The position numbers were made by a program, and so were the translations under genes. From assembly GCF_012911015.1 (NCBI RefSeq), contig NZ_WVVV01000011.1, positions 1-64,000 on the forward strand: a stretch of DNA of 64,000 nucleotides, given 5' to 3'. Below the pieces are notes generated by a model, which made no database searches, was not told the origin of the DNA, and was given only the letters and a program-made list of their open reading frames with translations. This DNA is from Chelativorans sp. ZYF759 (lineage in GTDB: Bacteria; Pseudomonadota; Alphaproteobacteria; Rhizobiales; Rhizobiaceae). Below, one piece after another: positions 28,464-37,420 of the stretch. The first letter of the stretch is position 1, and each line of letters opens with the position of its first letter.

Positions 28464-31400
28464 TCATTCCGCGGCGGCGGGAACCTTGCGGTAGCGCGAC
28501 AGCATGGTGCGCAGCGCGGCCGGCTTGATCGGCTTGTTGATCACCGGCACGTCGAGCTGGCGGGCCGCAGCGCGCAGTTCGGTCGTGCGGTCGGCGGTGA
28601 CGAGCGCGGCCGGCAGGTCCTGCCCGAAGGTCGCCCGCAACTTGCCAATGACCTCGATCCCGTTCTCGTCGTCGAGATGGTAGTCGACAAGGGCGAGGTC
28701 GGGCCGGAAGCCGGTCTCGACCAGCGCATCCAGTGTTCCGCTGCCGGGCGCGATGCGCACGTCGCAGCCCCAGCCTTCCAGCAGGGACTGCATGCCTTCT
28801 AGGATGCGCGGATCGTTGTCGATGCACAGCACCGCGACGCCCTCCGGCCGCACCGCCACCGGCAGGTCGCGGGGGTACTCGCCGGGCAGCGGCGTCTCGC
28901 GCGCATCGCTCAGCGGCAGGAGAACCGAGAAGCAGGAGCCGTGTGCCTTGACCGATCGGATGCGCAGTTCGAGCCGCAGGACGCGGGCGATACGGTCCAC
29001 GATCGACAGGCCCAGCCCCAGCCCCTGCGCCTCGCGCATGCCCTCCTTGAGCCGCAGGAACTCGCGGAACACCGAATTGAGCTTGTCGGGCTCGATGCCG
29101 ATACCGGTATCGTGAACCTGGATCTCGACCAGATCGCCGCGGCGACGGGCGCCGATCAGGATGCGTCCGGTGCGGGTGTATTTCACCGCATTGGACACGA
29201 GGTTCTGCACCAGCCGGCGGAACAGATTGCGGTCGGTTTTCACCACCAGCGATGAGGGGATGACGCGCAGTTCCAGTTTCTTGGCCACCGCCTGGGGCTT
29301 GAAGTCGTTCTCCACCTGCCGCAGCAGCCCGTCGAGCCGGAAAACCGTCTCCGTCGGCGTCAGCGCGCCGGTGTCCAGTCGCGAGATGTCGAGGACGGCG
29401 CCCAGGATGGTCTCGACCGATTCCAGGGAGGATTCGATATTGCCGGCGGCGGTCTTCGTGTCCCCGTCGCCCGCGCGTTCCTGCAGCGAGGAACAATAGA
29501 GGCGCGCCGCGTTGAGCGGTTGCAGGATGTCGTGCCCGGCTGCCGCCAGGAATCGTGTCTTGCCGAGATTGGCTTCTTCGGCCAGCATCTGGGCCTGTGC
29601 GAGTTCTTCGTTGACGCGCAGGAGTTCGGCCGTGCGGCTCACGACGCGCTGCTCCAGCGTCTCGTTGGCCCGCTTCAGCGCCAGATCCGCTTCCACCCGT
29701 GCCGTGATGTCGGTGTAGGTCGCCACGATCCCGCCGCCCGGCATCGGGTTCGCGCGCACCTCGATGATCCGCCCGGTGCTCTTCAGCTCCAGGCTCCACA
29801 CCTCGCCGAACCATGTCATGCGGTTGAGCATCTCGGCTTCCGCCCCCTGCGGCAGGTCGCCCCGCTCGGCCAGGAAGGTGAAGACATGATGCAGCGAGAT
29901 GCCGACCTGGCCCATCTCGTCGGGCAGGTCGAAGAGGGTGCGGAACTGACGGTTCCAGCAGGTCAGCCGGAAGTCGCGGTCAAAGACCGTGACGCCTTCC
30001 TCCATCTGGTCGAGCGCCGTCTGGAGGAGGTCCCGGTTCTGCTGCAACGCTTCCGAGGCGTCGTCGAGAAGCCGGTAGGCTTCGCGCGACGAGGTGTCGT
30101 GGCGCTGGAAGAGCAGCGACAGGATCAGCCGCGCCGACGAGGTGCCGACCGCGCTGGCCAGCAGCTGTTCGGAAAACCGGATCACCGAGGCGTTGGCCTG
30201 TTCATTGCCGATCAGCGCGCGCCCCTCGCGGCGCGCGTAGCTCTCGAACGAGCGTTCCGTGCGCTGGACACCGAGATAGCGCGAGATCGTGTCCTTGATC
30301 TCGTTGACGGTGACCGCCGTGCGGAAGCGCCGGAGATTGGGCATCGGGTTGGCTTCGCGCGGCACGAACAGCGCCGCCTGGATGCGTTCCAGCGGAACGG
30401 AGGAACGTGACAGCGAGCCGAAGACGAAAAGAAGCGTGTTGACGCCGAGGCTCCACAGCACGCCGTGATTGAGCGGTTCGGCCTCGGTGCCGAAGAGCGA
30501 TTGAGGCCTCAGCGCTTCCAGCCCGAAAAGGCCGTTGACCAGGACCGTGTGATCCTCCGGCGCGATGGAGGGGAAGAACAAGGTGTAGAACCAGACCAGG
30601 ATCCCCGAGGACAGGCCCAGCACCGCGCCGCGGCTGTTGGCCCCCCGCCAGATGAGGCCGCCCAGAAACGCCGGGGCGAATTGCGCGATGGCGGCAAACG
30701 AGATGAGGCCGATCGAGGCCAGCCGCGCGTTCCCCGTCGTGCCGCGATAATAGAGAAAGGCCGCCAACAGCACGAGGAAGATGGCCGCCCGGCGCACATT
30801 GAGGATCACCTGGCCCCAGTCCTCGCGGTTGCGCGGTTCCGGCTGGCGCAGGCGGCGGCGCACCAGCAGGGGCATGACGAGATCGTTGGAGATCATGATC
30901 GACAGCGCCACGCTGGCCACGATCACCATGGCGGTCGCCGCGGACAGGCCGCCGATGAAGGCGAACATGGCCAGGAAGTCGTGGCCGTGGAGCAGGGGCA
31001 GGGACAGCACGTAGAGATCGGCATGGGTCTCGTCGCCGACCAGCAGAATGCCCGCATAGGCGACCGGTATGACGAACAGGTTGATGGCCACCAGATAGAG
31101 CGGGAAGAGCCAGGTCGCGGTCCGCAGTTCGTGCTCGGAGCGGTTTTCCACGATGGTCACGTGGAACTGGCGCGGCAGCATGATGATGGCGATGCCGCTC
31201 AGCATCGTCAGCACGATCCACGTGCCGAGGCTGGTCGGATGGCTGAAGGCGGCCATGACCTGCTCGTTGGCCGCCGCCGCCGAGATCAGGTCGCGCGGCC
31301 CGCCGAAATAGATGTAGGTGACGGCGAAGCCCACCGCGAGGAAGGCCAGCAGCTTCACGATCGATTCCACCGCGACCGCCAGAATCAGGCCGTCCTGGTG

Positions 31401-31961
31401 TTCGGTGGCGTCGGCGTGGCGCGTCCCGAACAGGATCGCGAAAAGCGCCAGCAGAAGCGCGACGAGCAGCGAGATGTCGCTGACGAAGAAGTCGATCGAC
31501 GGGGCATAACCGTTGTAGTTCTCGACCATCAGGCTGACGGTGCCCGAGATCGCCTTCAGCTGCAGCGCGATGTAGGGGATGTAGCCGATGGTCGCGATCA
31601 GGGTGGCGATCGCGGCCACGGCGAAACTCTTGCCGTAGCGCGCGGCCAGGAAGTCGGCGCTCGAGGTGATGTTCTCCGATTTGGCCAGCCGCATGATCCT
31701 GCTGAGCAGCGGATAGCCGAACAGGAAGACCACGATCGGGCCGATATAGATGGCCAGGAACTCGAAGCCGCGCTCGGCCGCGAAGCCCACCGAACCGAAG
31801 AAGGTCCACGACGTGCAGTAGATCGCCAGGCTGAGGGCGTAGATATAGGGGCGCGAGCGGCTCGAACCGTGCTTCTCGGTGCGCCTGTCGCCGATGCGTG
31901 CGACCGCGAACAGCAGCGTCACATAGGCGATCGCGACAATGACGATGACCCAGCCCTGCAC
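28464..31961 (-). CDS. SSS-transporter-like / PAS hybrid histidine kinase with receiver domain
   Basis: An 1165-aa sensor of the CbrA type. Residues 1-~490 are a sodium/solute symporter-like module with about 13 helices ([39 protein letters not shown]). A PAS domain (~630-750), a HisKA with the phospho-His in [16 protein letters not shown] (~810), a HATPase ([23 protein letters not shown]) and a receiver (~1043-1160, Asp in LALVDYHLD) follow. The GTG at 31961 is preferred because GGAGGAGGG precedes it; the frame upstream is antisense noise. The final receiver is unpaired in the window, so the output is unknown. Confidence 0.92.
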   Translation of the reverse strand: MQGWVIVIVAIAYVTLLFAVARIGDRRTEKHGSSRSRPYIYALSLAIYCTSWTFFGSVGFAAERGFEFLAIYIGPIVVFLFGYPLLSRIMRLAKSENITSSADFLAARYGKSFAVAAIATLIATIGYIPYIALQLKAISGTVSLMVENYNGYAPSIDFFVSDISLLVALLLALFAILFGTRHADATEHQDGLILAVAVESIVKLLAFLAVGFAVTYIYFGGPRDLISAAAANEQVMAAFSHPTSLGTWIVLTMLSGIAIIMLPRQFHVTIVENRSEHELRTATWLFPLYLVAINLFVIPVAYAGILLVGDETHADLYVLSLPLLHGHDFLAMFAFIGGLSAATAMVIVASVALSIMISNDLVMPLLVRRRLRQPEPRNREDWGQVILNVRRAAIFLVLLAAFLYYRGTTGNARLASIGLISFAAIAQFAPAFLGGLIWRGANSRGAVLGLSSGILVWFYTLFFPSIAPEDHTVLVNGLFGLEALRPQSLFGTEAEPLNHGVLWSLGVNTLLFVFGSLSRSSVPLERIQAALFVPREANPMPNLRRFRTAVTVNEIKDTISRYLGVQRTERSFESYARREGRALIGNEQANASVIRFSEQLLASAVGTSSARLILSLLFQRHDTSSREAYRLLDDASEALQQNRDLLQTALDQMEEGVTVFDRDFRLTCWNRQFRTLFDLPDEMGQVGISLHHVFTFLAERGDLPQGAEAEMLNRMTWFGEVWSLELKSTGRIIEVRANPMPGGGIVATYTDITARVEADLALKRANETLEQRVVSRTAELLRVNEELAQAQMLAEEANLGKTRFLAAAGHDILQPLNAARLYCSSLQERAGDGDTKTAAGNIESSLESVETILGAVLDISRLDTGALTPTETVFRLDGLLRQVENDFKPQAVAKKLELRVIPSSLVVKTDRNLFRRLVQNLVSNAVKYTRTGRILIGARRRGDLVEIQVHDTGIGIEPDKLNSVFREFLRLKEGMREAQGLGLGLSIVDRIARVLRLELRIRSVKAHGSCFSVLLPLSDARETPLPGEYPRDLPVAVRPEGVAVLCIDNDPRILEGMQSLLEGWGCDVRIAPGSGTLDALVETGFRPDLALVDYHLDDENGIEVIGKLRATFGQDLPAALVTADRTTELRAAARQLDVPVINKPIKPAALRTMLSRYRKVPAAAE

Positions 31962-32151
31962 GGCCCGATTCCCTCCTCCGCTTCGGATCGTTTCCGATCC
32001 TCCTCGCACAGAGGCAATCACAGGCCCGCCGAACTGTCCATTTGTTCTTTCGTCGGCGAGATTTTCGGCTTCTGAAACCCGCAATTCTGCTATTCTGCGT
32101 CCAACAAGCCGGCGGCGGGGTGCGGCCGGCAAGGCTCGGGGAGAGGGCATC

Positions 32152-32577
32152 GTGATAAAGGAATTTCAGGAGTTCATTGCCAAGGGCAATGTGATCGATC
32201 TGGCGGTCGGCATCATCATCGGCGGCGCCTTCGCGCTCATCGTCTCCTCGCTGGTCGAGGACATGATCATGCCCATCGTGGGCGCGATCTTCGGCGGGTT
32301 CGATTTCTCGAACTACTTCATCGCCCTTTCGCCGGAGGTCACCGCGACCTCCCTGGAAGCCGCGCGCGAACAGGGCGCCGTCTTCGCCTATGGCAATTTC
32401 ATCACCGTCCTGATCAATTTCCTGATCCTGGCCTGGATCATCTTCCTGATGGTCAAGGCGGTGAACAATCTGCGCCGCCGGCTGGCTGCGGAGGAAAAGG
32501 TCGCCGACGTGCCGGCCGCGCCGCCGGCCGACGTGCTGCTCCTGACCGAAATACGCGACCTGCTTGCCAGGAAATAG
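32152..32577 (+). CDS. mscL: Large-conductance mechanosensitive channel MscL
   Basis: A 141-aa pentameric tension-gated channel. The N-terminal amphipathic helix and TM1 ([45 protein letters not shown]) carry the conserved Gly-rich pore face; TM2 is [23 protein letters not shown]. The GTG at 32152 follows GGGGAGAGGGCATC. Length and motifs are normal. Divergent from the hybrid kinase, 190 bp apart. Confidence 0.95.
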   Translation: MIKEFQEFIAKGNVIDLAVGIIIGGAFALIVSSLVEDMIMPIVGAIFGGFDFSNYFIALSPEVTATSLEAAREQGAVFAYGNFITVLINFLILAWIIFLMVKAVNNLRRRLAAEEKVADVPAAPPADVLLLTEIRDLLARK

Positions 32578-32595
32578 TCGGCAGGGCTAAGGACG

Positions 32596-32631
32596 GGGTC
32601 GCGCCGGAATTTCCCGGCCGACCCTTTGTCT
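32596..32631 (+). terminator. Intrinsic terminator after mscL
   Basis: GGGTCG-(C)-GCCGG-AATTTC-CCGGC-CGACCC forms an 11-bp stem with one bulged base, followed by TTTGTCT. It lies 18 nt after the mscL stop. Confidence 0.6.
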
Positions 32632-32640
32632 GGACTTTGC

Positions 32641-33810
32641 ATGAACCTCATTCAATCGTTGCGACCCGAGGCGCGCCAGGCGCCCGAAAGCGGCATCGTC
32701 GCCGTTGCCAATCATGGCCGCGGCAAGCCGGGTCTCATTCCGCTCTGGGCGGGCGAGAGCGACCTGACGACGCCCGATTTCATTTCGCAGAAGACCATTG
32801 CCGCGCTGCAGGCCGGCGAGACATTCTACACTTGGCAGCGCGGCATCCCCGAATTGCGCCAGGCTCTGGCCGACTACCACGCCCGGCATTTCGGCGGGTC
32901 GTTCCGGCCGGACGAATTCATCGTCACCGGGTCGGGCATGCAGTCGATCCAGATGGCGCTCGACGCCGTCGCCGGGCATGGCGACGAGGTGATCTATCTC
33001 AGCCCCGCCTGGCCGAATTTTCCGGCCGCCGTCGGCATCGCGGGCGCCACCGGTGTGGCGGTGCCGCTGGAACGCACGACGCAGGGGGGCTGGGTCTGCG
33101 ATCCCGGCGCGATCGAGGCGGCCATCACGCCCCGAACGCGTGCGCTGTTCGTCAATACGCCGTCAAACCCGACCGGCTGGACCGCCGACCGCGAAACGCT
33201 GGCCGCGATTCTCGCAATCGCGCGGCGACACGACCTGTGGATCGTGGCCGACGAGATCTACGCCCTGTTCTGCTACGGCGCGAACCGCGCGCCGTCCTTC
33301 CTCGACGTCGCCGATCCCGAGGATCGGATCATCTACGTCAACACATTCTCCAAGAACTGGGCGATGACCGGCTGGCGCATGGGTTGGCTGAAGATCCACC
33401 CGTCGCTGCAGCAGGTCTTCGAAAACCTCGTCCAGTACTCCACCTCGGGCGTGCCGCAATTCCTGCAGCGCGGCGGGGTGGCTGCTCTTGAGGAAGGAGA
33501 TGATTTCCTCGCCGGCCAGGTGGAGCAGGCGGGACGCTGTCGCGACGCGCTGGTCGACCGGCTGGTGGCCACGGGACGCGTCAGGGCCGTGCCGCCGCAA
33601 GGCGCCTTCTACCTCTTCTTCGAGATCGAGGGCGTGACGGACACGAGGGCGGCCGCGATTTCGATCGTCGACGAGGCGAATGTCGGACTTGCGCCGGGCA
33701 CCGCGTTCGGTCCGGGGGGCGAAGGCTTCTTCCGTGCCTGTTTCCATCGTCGCCTCGACCTGATCGAGGAGGCGGCCGACCGGCTCGCCGGATGGATATC
33801 CGCCCGCTAG
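32641..33810 (+). CDS. PLP-dependent aminotransferase, class I/II
   Basis: A 389-aa fold-type I aminotransferase. The start at 32641 (MNLIQSLRPEARQAP) lies 10 nt after the mscL terminator. Visible are the PLP-lysine loop NTFSKNWAMTGWRMGW, NTPSNPTGW (substrate Asn) and the DEIYALFCYG strand. Relatives transaminate aspartate or branched substrates. It is probably a separate unit from mscL, since a terminator lies between. The exact substrate is open. Confidence 0.9.
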   Translation: MNLIQSLRPEARQAPESGIVAVANHGRGKPGLIPLWAGESDLTTPDFISQKTIAALQAGETFYTWQRGIPELRQALADYHARHFGGSFRPDEFIVTGSGMQSIQMALDAVAGHGDEVIYLSPAWPNFPAAVGIAGATGVAVPLERTTQGGWVCDPGAIEAAITPRTRALFVNTPSNPTGWTADRETLAAILAIARRHDLWIVADEIYALFCYGANRAPSFLDVADPEDRIIYVNTFSKNWAMTGWRMGWLKIHPSLQQVFENLVQYSTSGVPQFLQRGGVAALEEGDDFLAGQVEQAGRCRDALVDRLVATGRVRAVPPQGAFYLFFEIEGVTDTRAAAISIVDEANVGLAPGTAFGPGGEGFFRACFHRRLDLIEEAADRLAGWISAR

Positions 33811-33993
33811 CCTGCGATGCGCGGCATTTGAGACATCTTGTCAACGGCCCCTGAACCATGGCCGTTGAAAGCCCCGGCGGCGCGGCCCGCCGCGCAGAAA
33901 TTCTTAGGCTTTCAAGCCCAGCATCCTTCACGGGAGCGACCCGGACCGGCCCACGAGAGGCCAGGCGGATCGCAGGTGTGAACGGAGACTGGC

Positions 33994-35013
33994 ATGGCGA
34001 TTCTGGTAACCGGCGGCGCCGGCTATATCGGCAGCCACATGGTGTGGGACCTGCTCGATGCGGGTGAAGAGGTCGTGGTGCTCGACCGGCTATCCACCGG
34101 CCATGCCTGGGCGGTGGCGCCCGGCGCGAGGCTGGTCGTTGGCGATATCGGCGACACGCGGCTGGTCGGCAGGCTGATCCGGGACGCGGGCATCGAGTCG
34201 ATCTTCCATTTCGCCGGCTCCGTCGTCGTGCCGGATTCGATCGCCGACCCGCTCGGCTATTATCTAAACAACACCAGCAACACGCGCACGCTGGTGGAGG
34301 AGGCCGTGGCCGGCGGCGTACGCCGCTTCATCTTCTCCTCGACGGCTGCCGTCTACGGCGCGCCGCCGGCGGAAGCGCCGGTCAGCGAGGCGGTCGTGCC
34401 CGCGCCGGTCACGCCCTATGGCAAGTCGAAACTGATGAGCGAATGGATGCTGGCGGACACGGCCGCCGCGCACGATTTGTCCTACGCGATCCTGCGTTAT
34501 TTCAACGTGGCAGGATGCGATCCTCAAGGGCGCACCGGGCAGTCGACGCCGGGCGCGACCCATCTGCTCAAGGTCGCCTGCGAGGCGGCCATCGGCAAGC
34601 GCCCCTATGTCCAGGTCTTCGGCACCGACTACGCGACGCCGGACGGTTCCGGCATCCGCGACTTCATCCATGTGAGCGATCTGGTGGCCGCCCACCGGCT
34701 GGCGTTGATGGCGCTGCGCGAGCAGGGCGGCGGCATGACGATCAATTGCGGCTACGGCCACGGCTATTCCGTGCTCGAGGTCCTCGACAGCGTCCAGCGC
34801 GTGTCGGGGCGCAAGCTGGATATCCGCATGGCGCCGCGTCGCGACGGCGATCTCGCCTCGGTCATCGCCGACACGAGCCTGATCCGCCGCAAGCTCGCAT
34901 TCTCTCCCTCGCTGGACGATCTCGACACGATCGTGGCCACGTCGCTCGAATGGGAGGCGCATCTCAAACGCATGGACAACGCGGCGCCCGAGCCGCTGCG
35001 CGCCATCGCCTGA
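33994..35013 (+). CDS. galE: UDP-glucose 4-epimerase
   Basis: A 339-aa extended short-chain dehydrogenase. The NAD site GGAGYIGSHMVWDLLDAG opens the protein; the catalytic SSTAAVYG and YGKSK (Tyr, Lys) follow, and PDGSGIRDFIHVSDL is the typical GalE block. It interconverts UDP-glucose and UDP-galactose for surface polysaccharide. AACGGAGACTGGC precedes the ATG. No other sugar-nucleotide gene is adjacent. The ~180-bp gap before it shows no recognisable feature. Confidence 0.93.
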   Translation: MAILVTGGAGYIGSHMVWDLLDAGEEVVVLDRLSTGHAWAVAPGARLVVGDIGDTRLVGRLIRDAGIESIFHFAGSVVVPDSIADPLGYYLNNTSNTRTLVEEAVAGGVRRFIFSSTAAVYGAPPAEAPVSEAVVPAPVTPYGKSKLMSEWMLADTAAAHDLSYAILRYFNVAGCDPQGRTGQSTPGATHLLKVACEAAIGKRPYVQVFGTDYATPDGSGIRDFIHVSDLVAAHRLALMALREQGGGMTINCGYGHGYSVLEVLDSVQRVSGRKLDIRMAPRRDGDLASVIADTSLIRRKLAFSPSLDDLDTIVATSLEWEAHLKRMDNAAPEPLRAIA

Positions 35014-35020
35014 AGCCGCG

Positions 35021-35548
35021 TCAGCGGGGGATTTTCGGTGCGGCGCCGAGGCCGGCCACCGGCTGTCCGGGCTCGCTCATCGCCGCCGGAGACAGCAGAT
35101 CGGCAAAGGTCGACAGGGCCCCGACCAGTTCCAGCCTGCGCGCCTCGTCCAGTCCTGAGAAGCGGTCGGCAAAACTCTGGCCGAGGGGCAGCGGCGCTCT
35201 TACGACCATTTGGGCGCCCATCTCGGTCAGCCGGGTATGTACGACCCGCCTGTCCTGCCCCGAACGGTAGCGCTGGATGATGCCGCGCTCTTCCAGATTG
35301 TCGAGCACGGTCACCACGGTCGGAAGCGAGATGTCTGCATAGGCCGACAGGGCGGTGCTGGTCACCTCGCCGAGTTCGGCGATACCGCGCAGGATGATGA
35401 GCTGGGCTGCCGTCAGCCCGGTGGATTTGACCAGTGCCTTGGAATGGAGGTCGTGCGCGCGCACGATGCGGCGCAGCGCTTTCTCAAGCGCCTTCAGCTC
35501 ACTTTTTCGGAACCTTCCCATGATTGTCGCGTTCGCTCGGTCTGGCAT
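35021..35548 (-). CDS. MarR-family transcriptional regulator of the NAGGN locus
   Basis: A 175-aa winged-helix regulator. The recognition-helix region STALSAYADISLPTVVTVLDNLEERGIIQRYRSGQDRRVVHTRLTEMG is canonical MarR. Starts at 35548 or 35521 (MGRFRKSELK) are possible; neither has a clear ribosome binding site. It diverges from asnO across about 90 bp containing two inverted repeats that overlap the asnO promoter. It probably represses itself and the osmolyte genes. The inducer is unknown. Confidence 0.85.
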   Translation of the reverse strand: MPDRANATIMGRFRKSELKALEKALRRIVRAHDLHSKALVKSTGLTAAQLIILRGIAELGEVTSTALSAYADISLPTVVTVLDNLEERGIIQRYRSGQDRRVVHTRLTEMGAQMVVRAPLPLGQSFADRFSGLDEARRLELVGALSTFADLLSPAAMSEPGQPVAGLGAAPKIPR

Positions 35549-35555
35549 GAATGCA

Positions 35556-35573
35556 ATGTCATTGATTTGACAT
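35556..35573. promoter_or_regulatory. MarR-type operator candidate, asnO promoter
   Basis: ATGTCA-N6-TGACAT is a perfect 6-bp-arm palindrome whose right half overlaps the -35 TTGACA (35567-35572). A second repeat, TCTAA-TGG-TTAGA, lies at 35573-35585 in the spacer. Confidence 0.5.
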
Positions 35574-35595
35574 CTAATGGTTAGACATATAAGTA
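35567..35595 (+). promoter_or_regulatory. Promoter of the asnO-ngg-peptidase operon
   Basis: A consensus TTGACA at 35567 is followed after 15 bp by TATAAG, or after 17 bp by TAAGTA. The start of asnO is 46 nt further on. The two inverted repeats within it mark it as a probable repressor target. Confidence 0.5.
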
Positions 35596-35640
35596 TCAGG
35601 CTTCAATTGCAAACTGACAACGGAGGGTTGATCCGAAACC

Positions 35641-37416
35641 GTGTGTGGAATCTGCGGAGAAGTTAGGTTCGATGGCGCACAGCCGTCGCCAATAGCCATT
35701 TCAAAAATGATGGATGCGATCGCACCTCGGGGGCCGGATGGCGCCGGGCTGGAGATGCATAACAGCGTGGCGCTTGCCCATCGCCGCCTGAGCATCATCG
35801 ATCTCTCGGTCAAGGCGCGCCAGCCGATGGTCGACCCGGCACTCGGGCTGACGATCGTATTTAATGGCTGCATCTACAACTATCCCGAATTGCGGGCCGA
35901 ACTCGAGGCGAAGGGCTACAATTTCTTCTCGACCGGCGACACCGAAGTGGTGGTCAAGGCGTATCACGCCTGGGGCCGCGACTGCGTCGACCGCTTCAAG
36001 GGCATGTTCGCCTTCGTCATCCACGAGCGCGATTCGGGCCGCGTCGTCATGGCGCGCGACCGCTTCGGCATCAAGCCGCTCTATCTGGCAGAAACACCCA
36101 GCTCCATCCGGTTCGCCTCGACGCTGCCCGCATTGCTGCAGGCTGGCGACGTCGACACCACGATCGACCGTCATGCGCTGCACAATTACCTGTCCTTCCA
36201 TGCCGTCGTGCCGCCGCCGCGCACCATCATCAAGGGCGTGCGTAAGCTGCCGCCGGCGACGATCCGCGTGATCGAGCCGAATGGCGAGCGCAAGGACCAT
36301 GTCTACTGGAATCCGCCCTACCGCCGCGATCCCGAATATTCGGGCCTGTCGACGAATGAATGGCGCGACCTCGTGCTCGATTCGCTGCGCACCGCCGTTA
36401 AACGGCGCATGGTCGCCGACGTGCCGGTCGGCGTGCTTTTGTCGGGCGGCGTCGATTCCTCGATCATCGTCGGCCTGCTCGCCGAACAGGGCCAGCACGG
36501 GCTGATGACCTTCTCCGTCGGTTTCGAGGAGGCCAATGGCGAGAAGGGCGACGAGTTCCAGTATTCCGACCTCATCGCCGAGCGTTTCGGAACCAACCAC
36601 CACAAGATCTTCGTGCCGTCCGAAAAGCTGATGGAATCGTTGCCCGGTACCTTCGCGGCCATGTCGGAGCCGATGGTTTCCTACGACAATGTCGGCTTCT
36701 ACCTCCTGTCGCAGGAGGTCTCCAAGCACATCAAGGTCGTCCAGTCCGGCCAGGGTGCCGACGAGGTGTTCGGCGGCTATCACTGGTACCCGCCGCTCGC
36801 CGATTCCAACAATGTCGTCGACGATTATGCGCGCGTCTTCTTCGACCGCTCGCACGCCAAGATGGCCGAGCATGTGAACCGCGAATGGCTGGTCGACGAG
36901 GATTTCAGTCGCGAACTGGTGGCCGAGCGGCTGATGCGGGCAGGCGCCGACACGCCGGTCGGCGCCGCGCTGAGGCTCGACAGCCAGGTCATGCTGGTCG
37001 ACGACCCGGTCAAGCGCGTCGACAACATGACCATGGCCTGGGGGCTCGAGGCGCGCGTGCCTTTCCTGGACCACGACCTGGTTGAACTCGCCGCGAAGAT
37101 CCCGCCGGAGATGCAGCTCGCCCAGAACGGCAAGAACATCCTGAAGGAGGCCGCCCGCCTGGTGGTCCCGCACGAGGTGATCGACCGCAAGAAGGGGTAC
37201 TTCCCCGTGCCGCAGCTCAAATATGTCGACGGGCCCTATCTGGACATGGTGCGCGACGCCTTGTCCTCGCAGGCCGCGCGCGAGCGCAACATCTTCCGTC
37301 AGGACTATCTGGACACGCTTTTTGCGAACCCGTCGGACCACATCACCCCCTTGCAGGGATCGGAGCTGTGGCAGGTCGGTCTTCTGGAAATGTGGCTGCA
37401 GACACACGGGATCTGA
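35641..37416 (+). CDS. asnO: N-acetylglutaminylglutamine amidotransferase (AsnO, NAGGN synthesis)
   Basis: A 591-aa asparagine-synthetase-like enzyme that amidates N-acetylglutaminylglutamine to the osmolyte NAGGN. The GTG start at 35641 places Cys2 as the N-terminal nucleophile of the class II glutaminase (CGICGEVRFDG). The synthetase half has the ATP pyrophosphatase motif LSGGVDSSIIVGLL and SGQGADEVFGGY. Followed at 4 nt by ngg and an M42 peptidase: the known three-gene NAGGN set. The upstream GGAGGG lies an unusually long 13 nt before the start. Confidence 0.93.
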   Translation: MCGICGEVRFDGAQPSPIAISKMMDAIAPRGPDGAGLEMHNSVALAHRRLSIIDLSVKARQPMVDPALGLTIVFNGCIYNYPELRAELEAKGYNFFSTGDTEVVVKAYHAWGRDCVDRFKGMFAFVIHERDSGRVVMARDRFGIKPLYLAETPSSIRFASTLPALLQAGDVDTTIDRHALHNYLSFHAVVPPPRTIIKGVRKLPPATIRVIEPNGERKDHVYWNPPYRRDPEYSGLSTNEWRDLVLDSLRTAVKRRMVADVPVGVLLSGGVDSSIIVGLLAEQGQHGLMTFSVGFEEANGEKGDEFQYSDLIAERFGTNHHKIFVPSEKLMESLPGTFAAMSEPMVSYDNVGFYLLSQEVSKHIKVVQSGQGADEVFGGYHWYPPLADSNNVVDDYARVFFDRSHAKMAEHVNREWLVDEDFSRELVAERLMRAGADTPVGAALRLDSQVMLVDDPVKRVDNMTMAWGLEARVPFLDHDLVELAAKIPPEMQLAQNGKNILKEAARLVVPHEVIDRKKGYFPVPQLKYVDGPYLDMVRDALSSQAARERNIFRQDYLDTLFANPSDHITPLQGSELWQVGLLEMWLQTHGI

Positions 37417-37420
37417 GGGC

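Noticed and set aside
31985-32000. GGATCG-N4-CGATCC repeat between the hybrid kinase and mscL
   Set aside because: Short arms with common GATC content; such repeats are expected by chance in this base composition.
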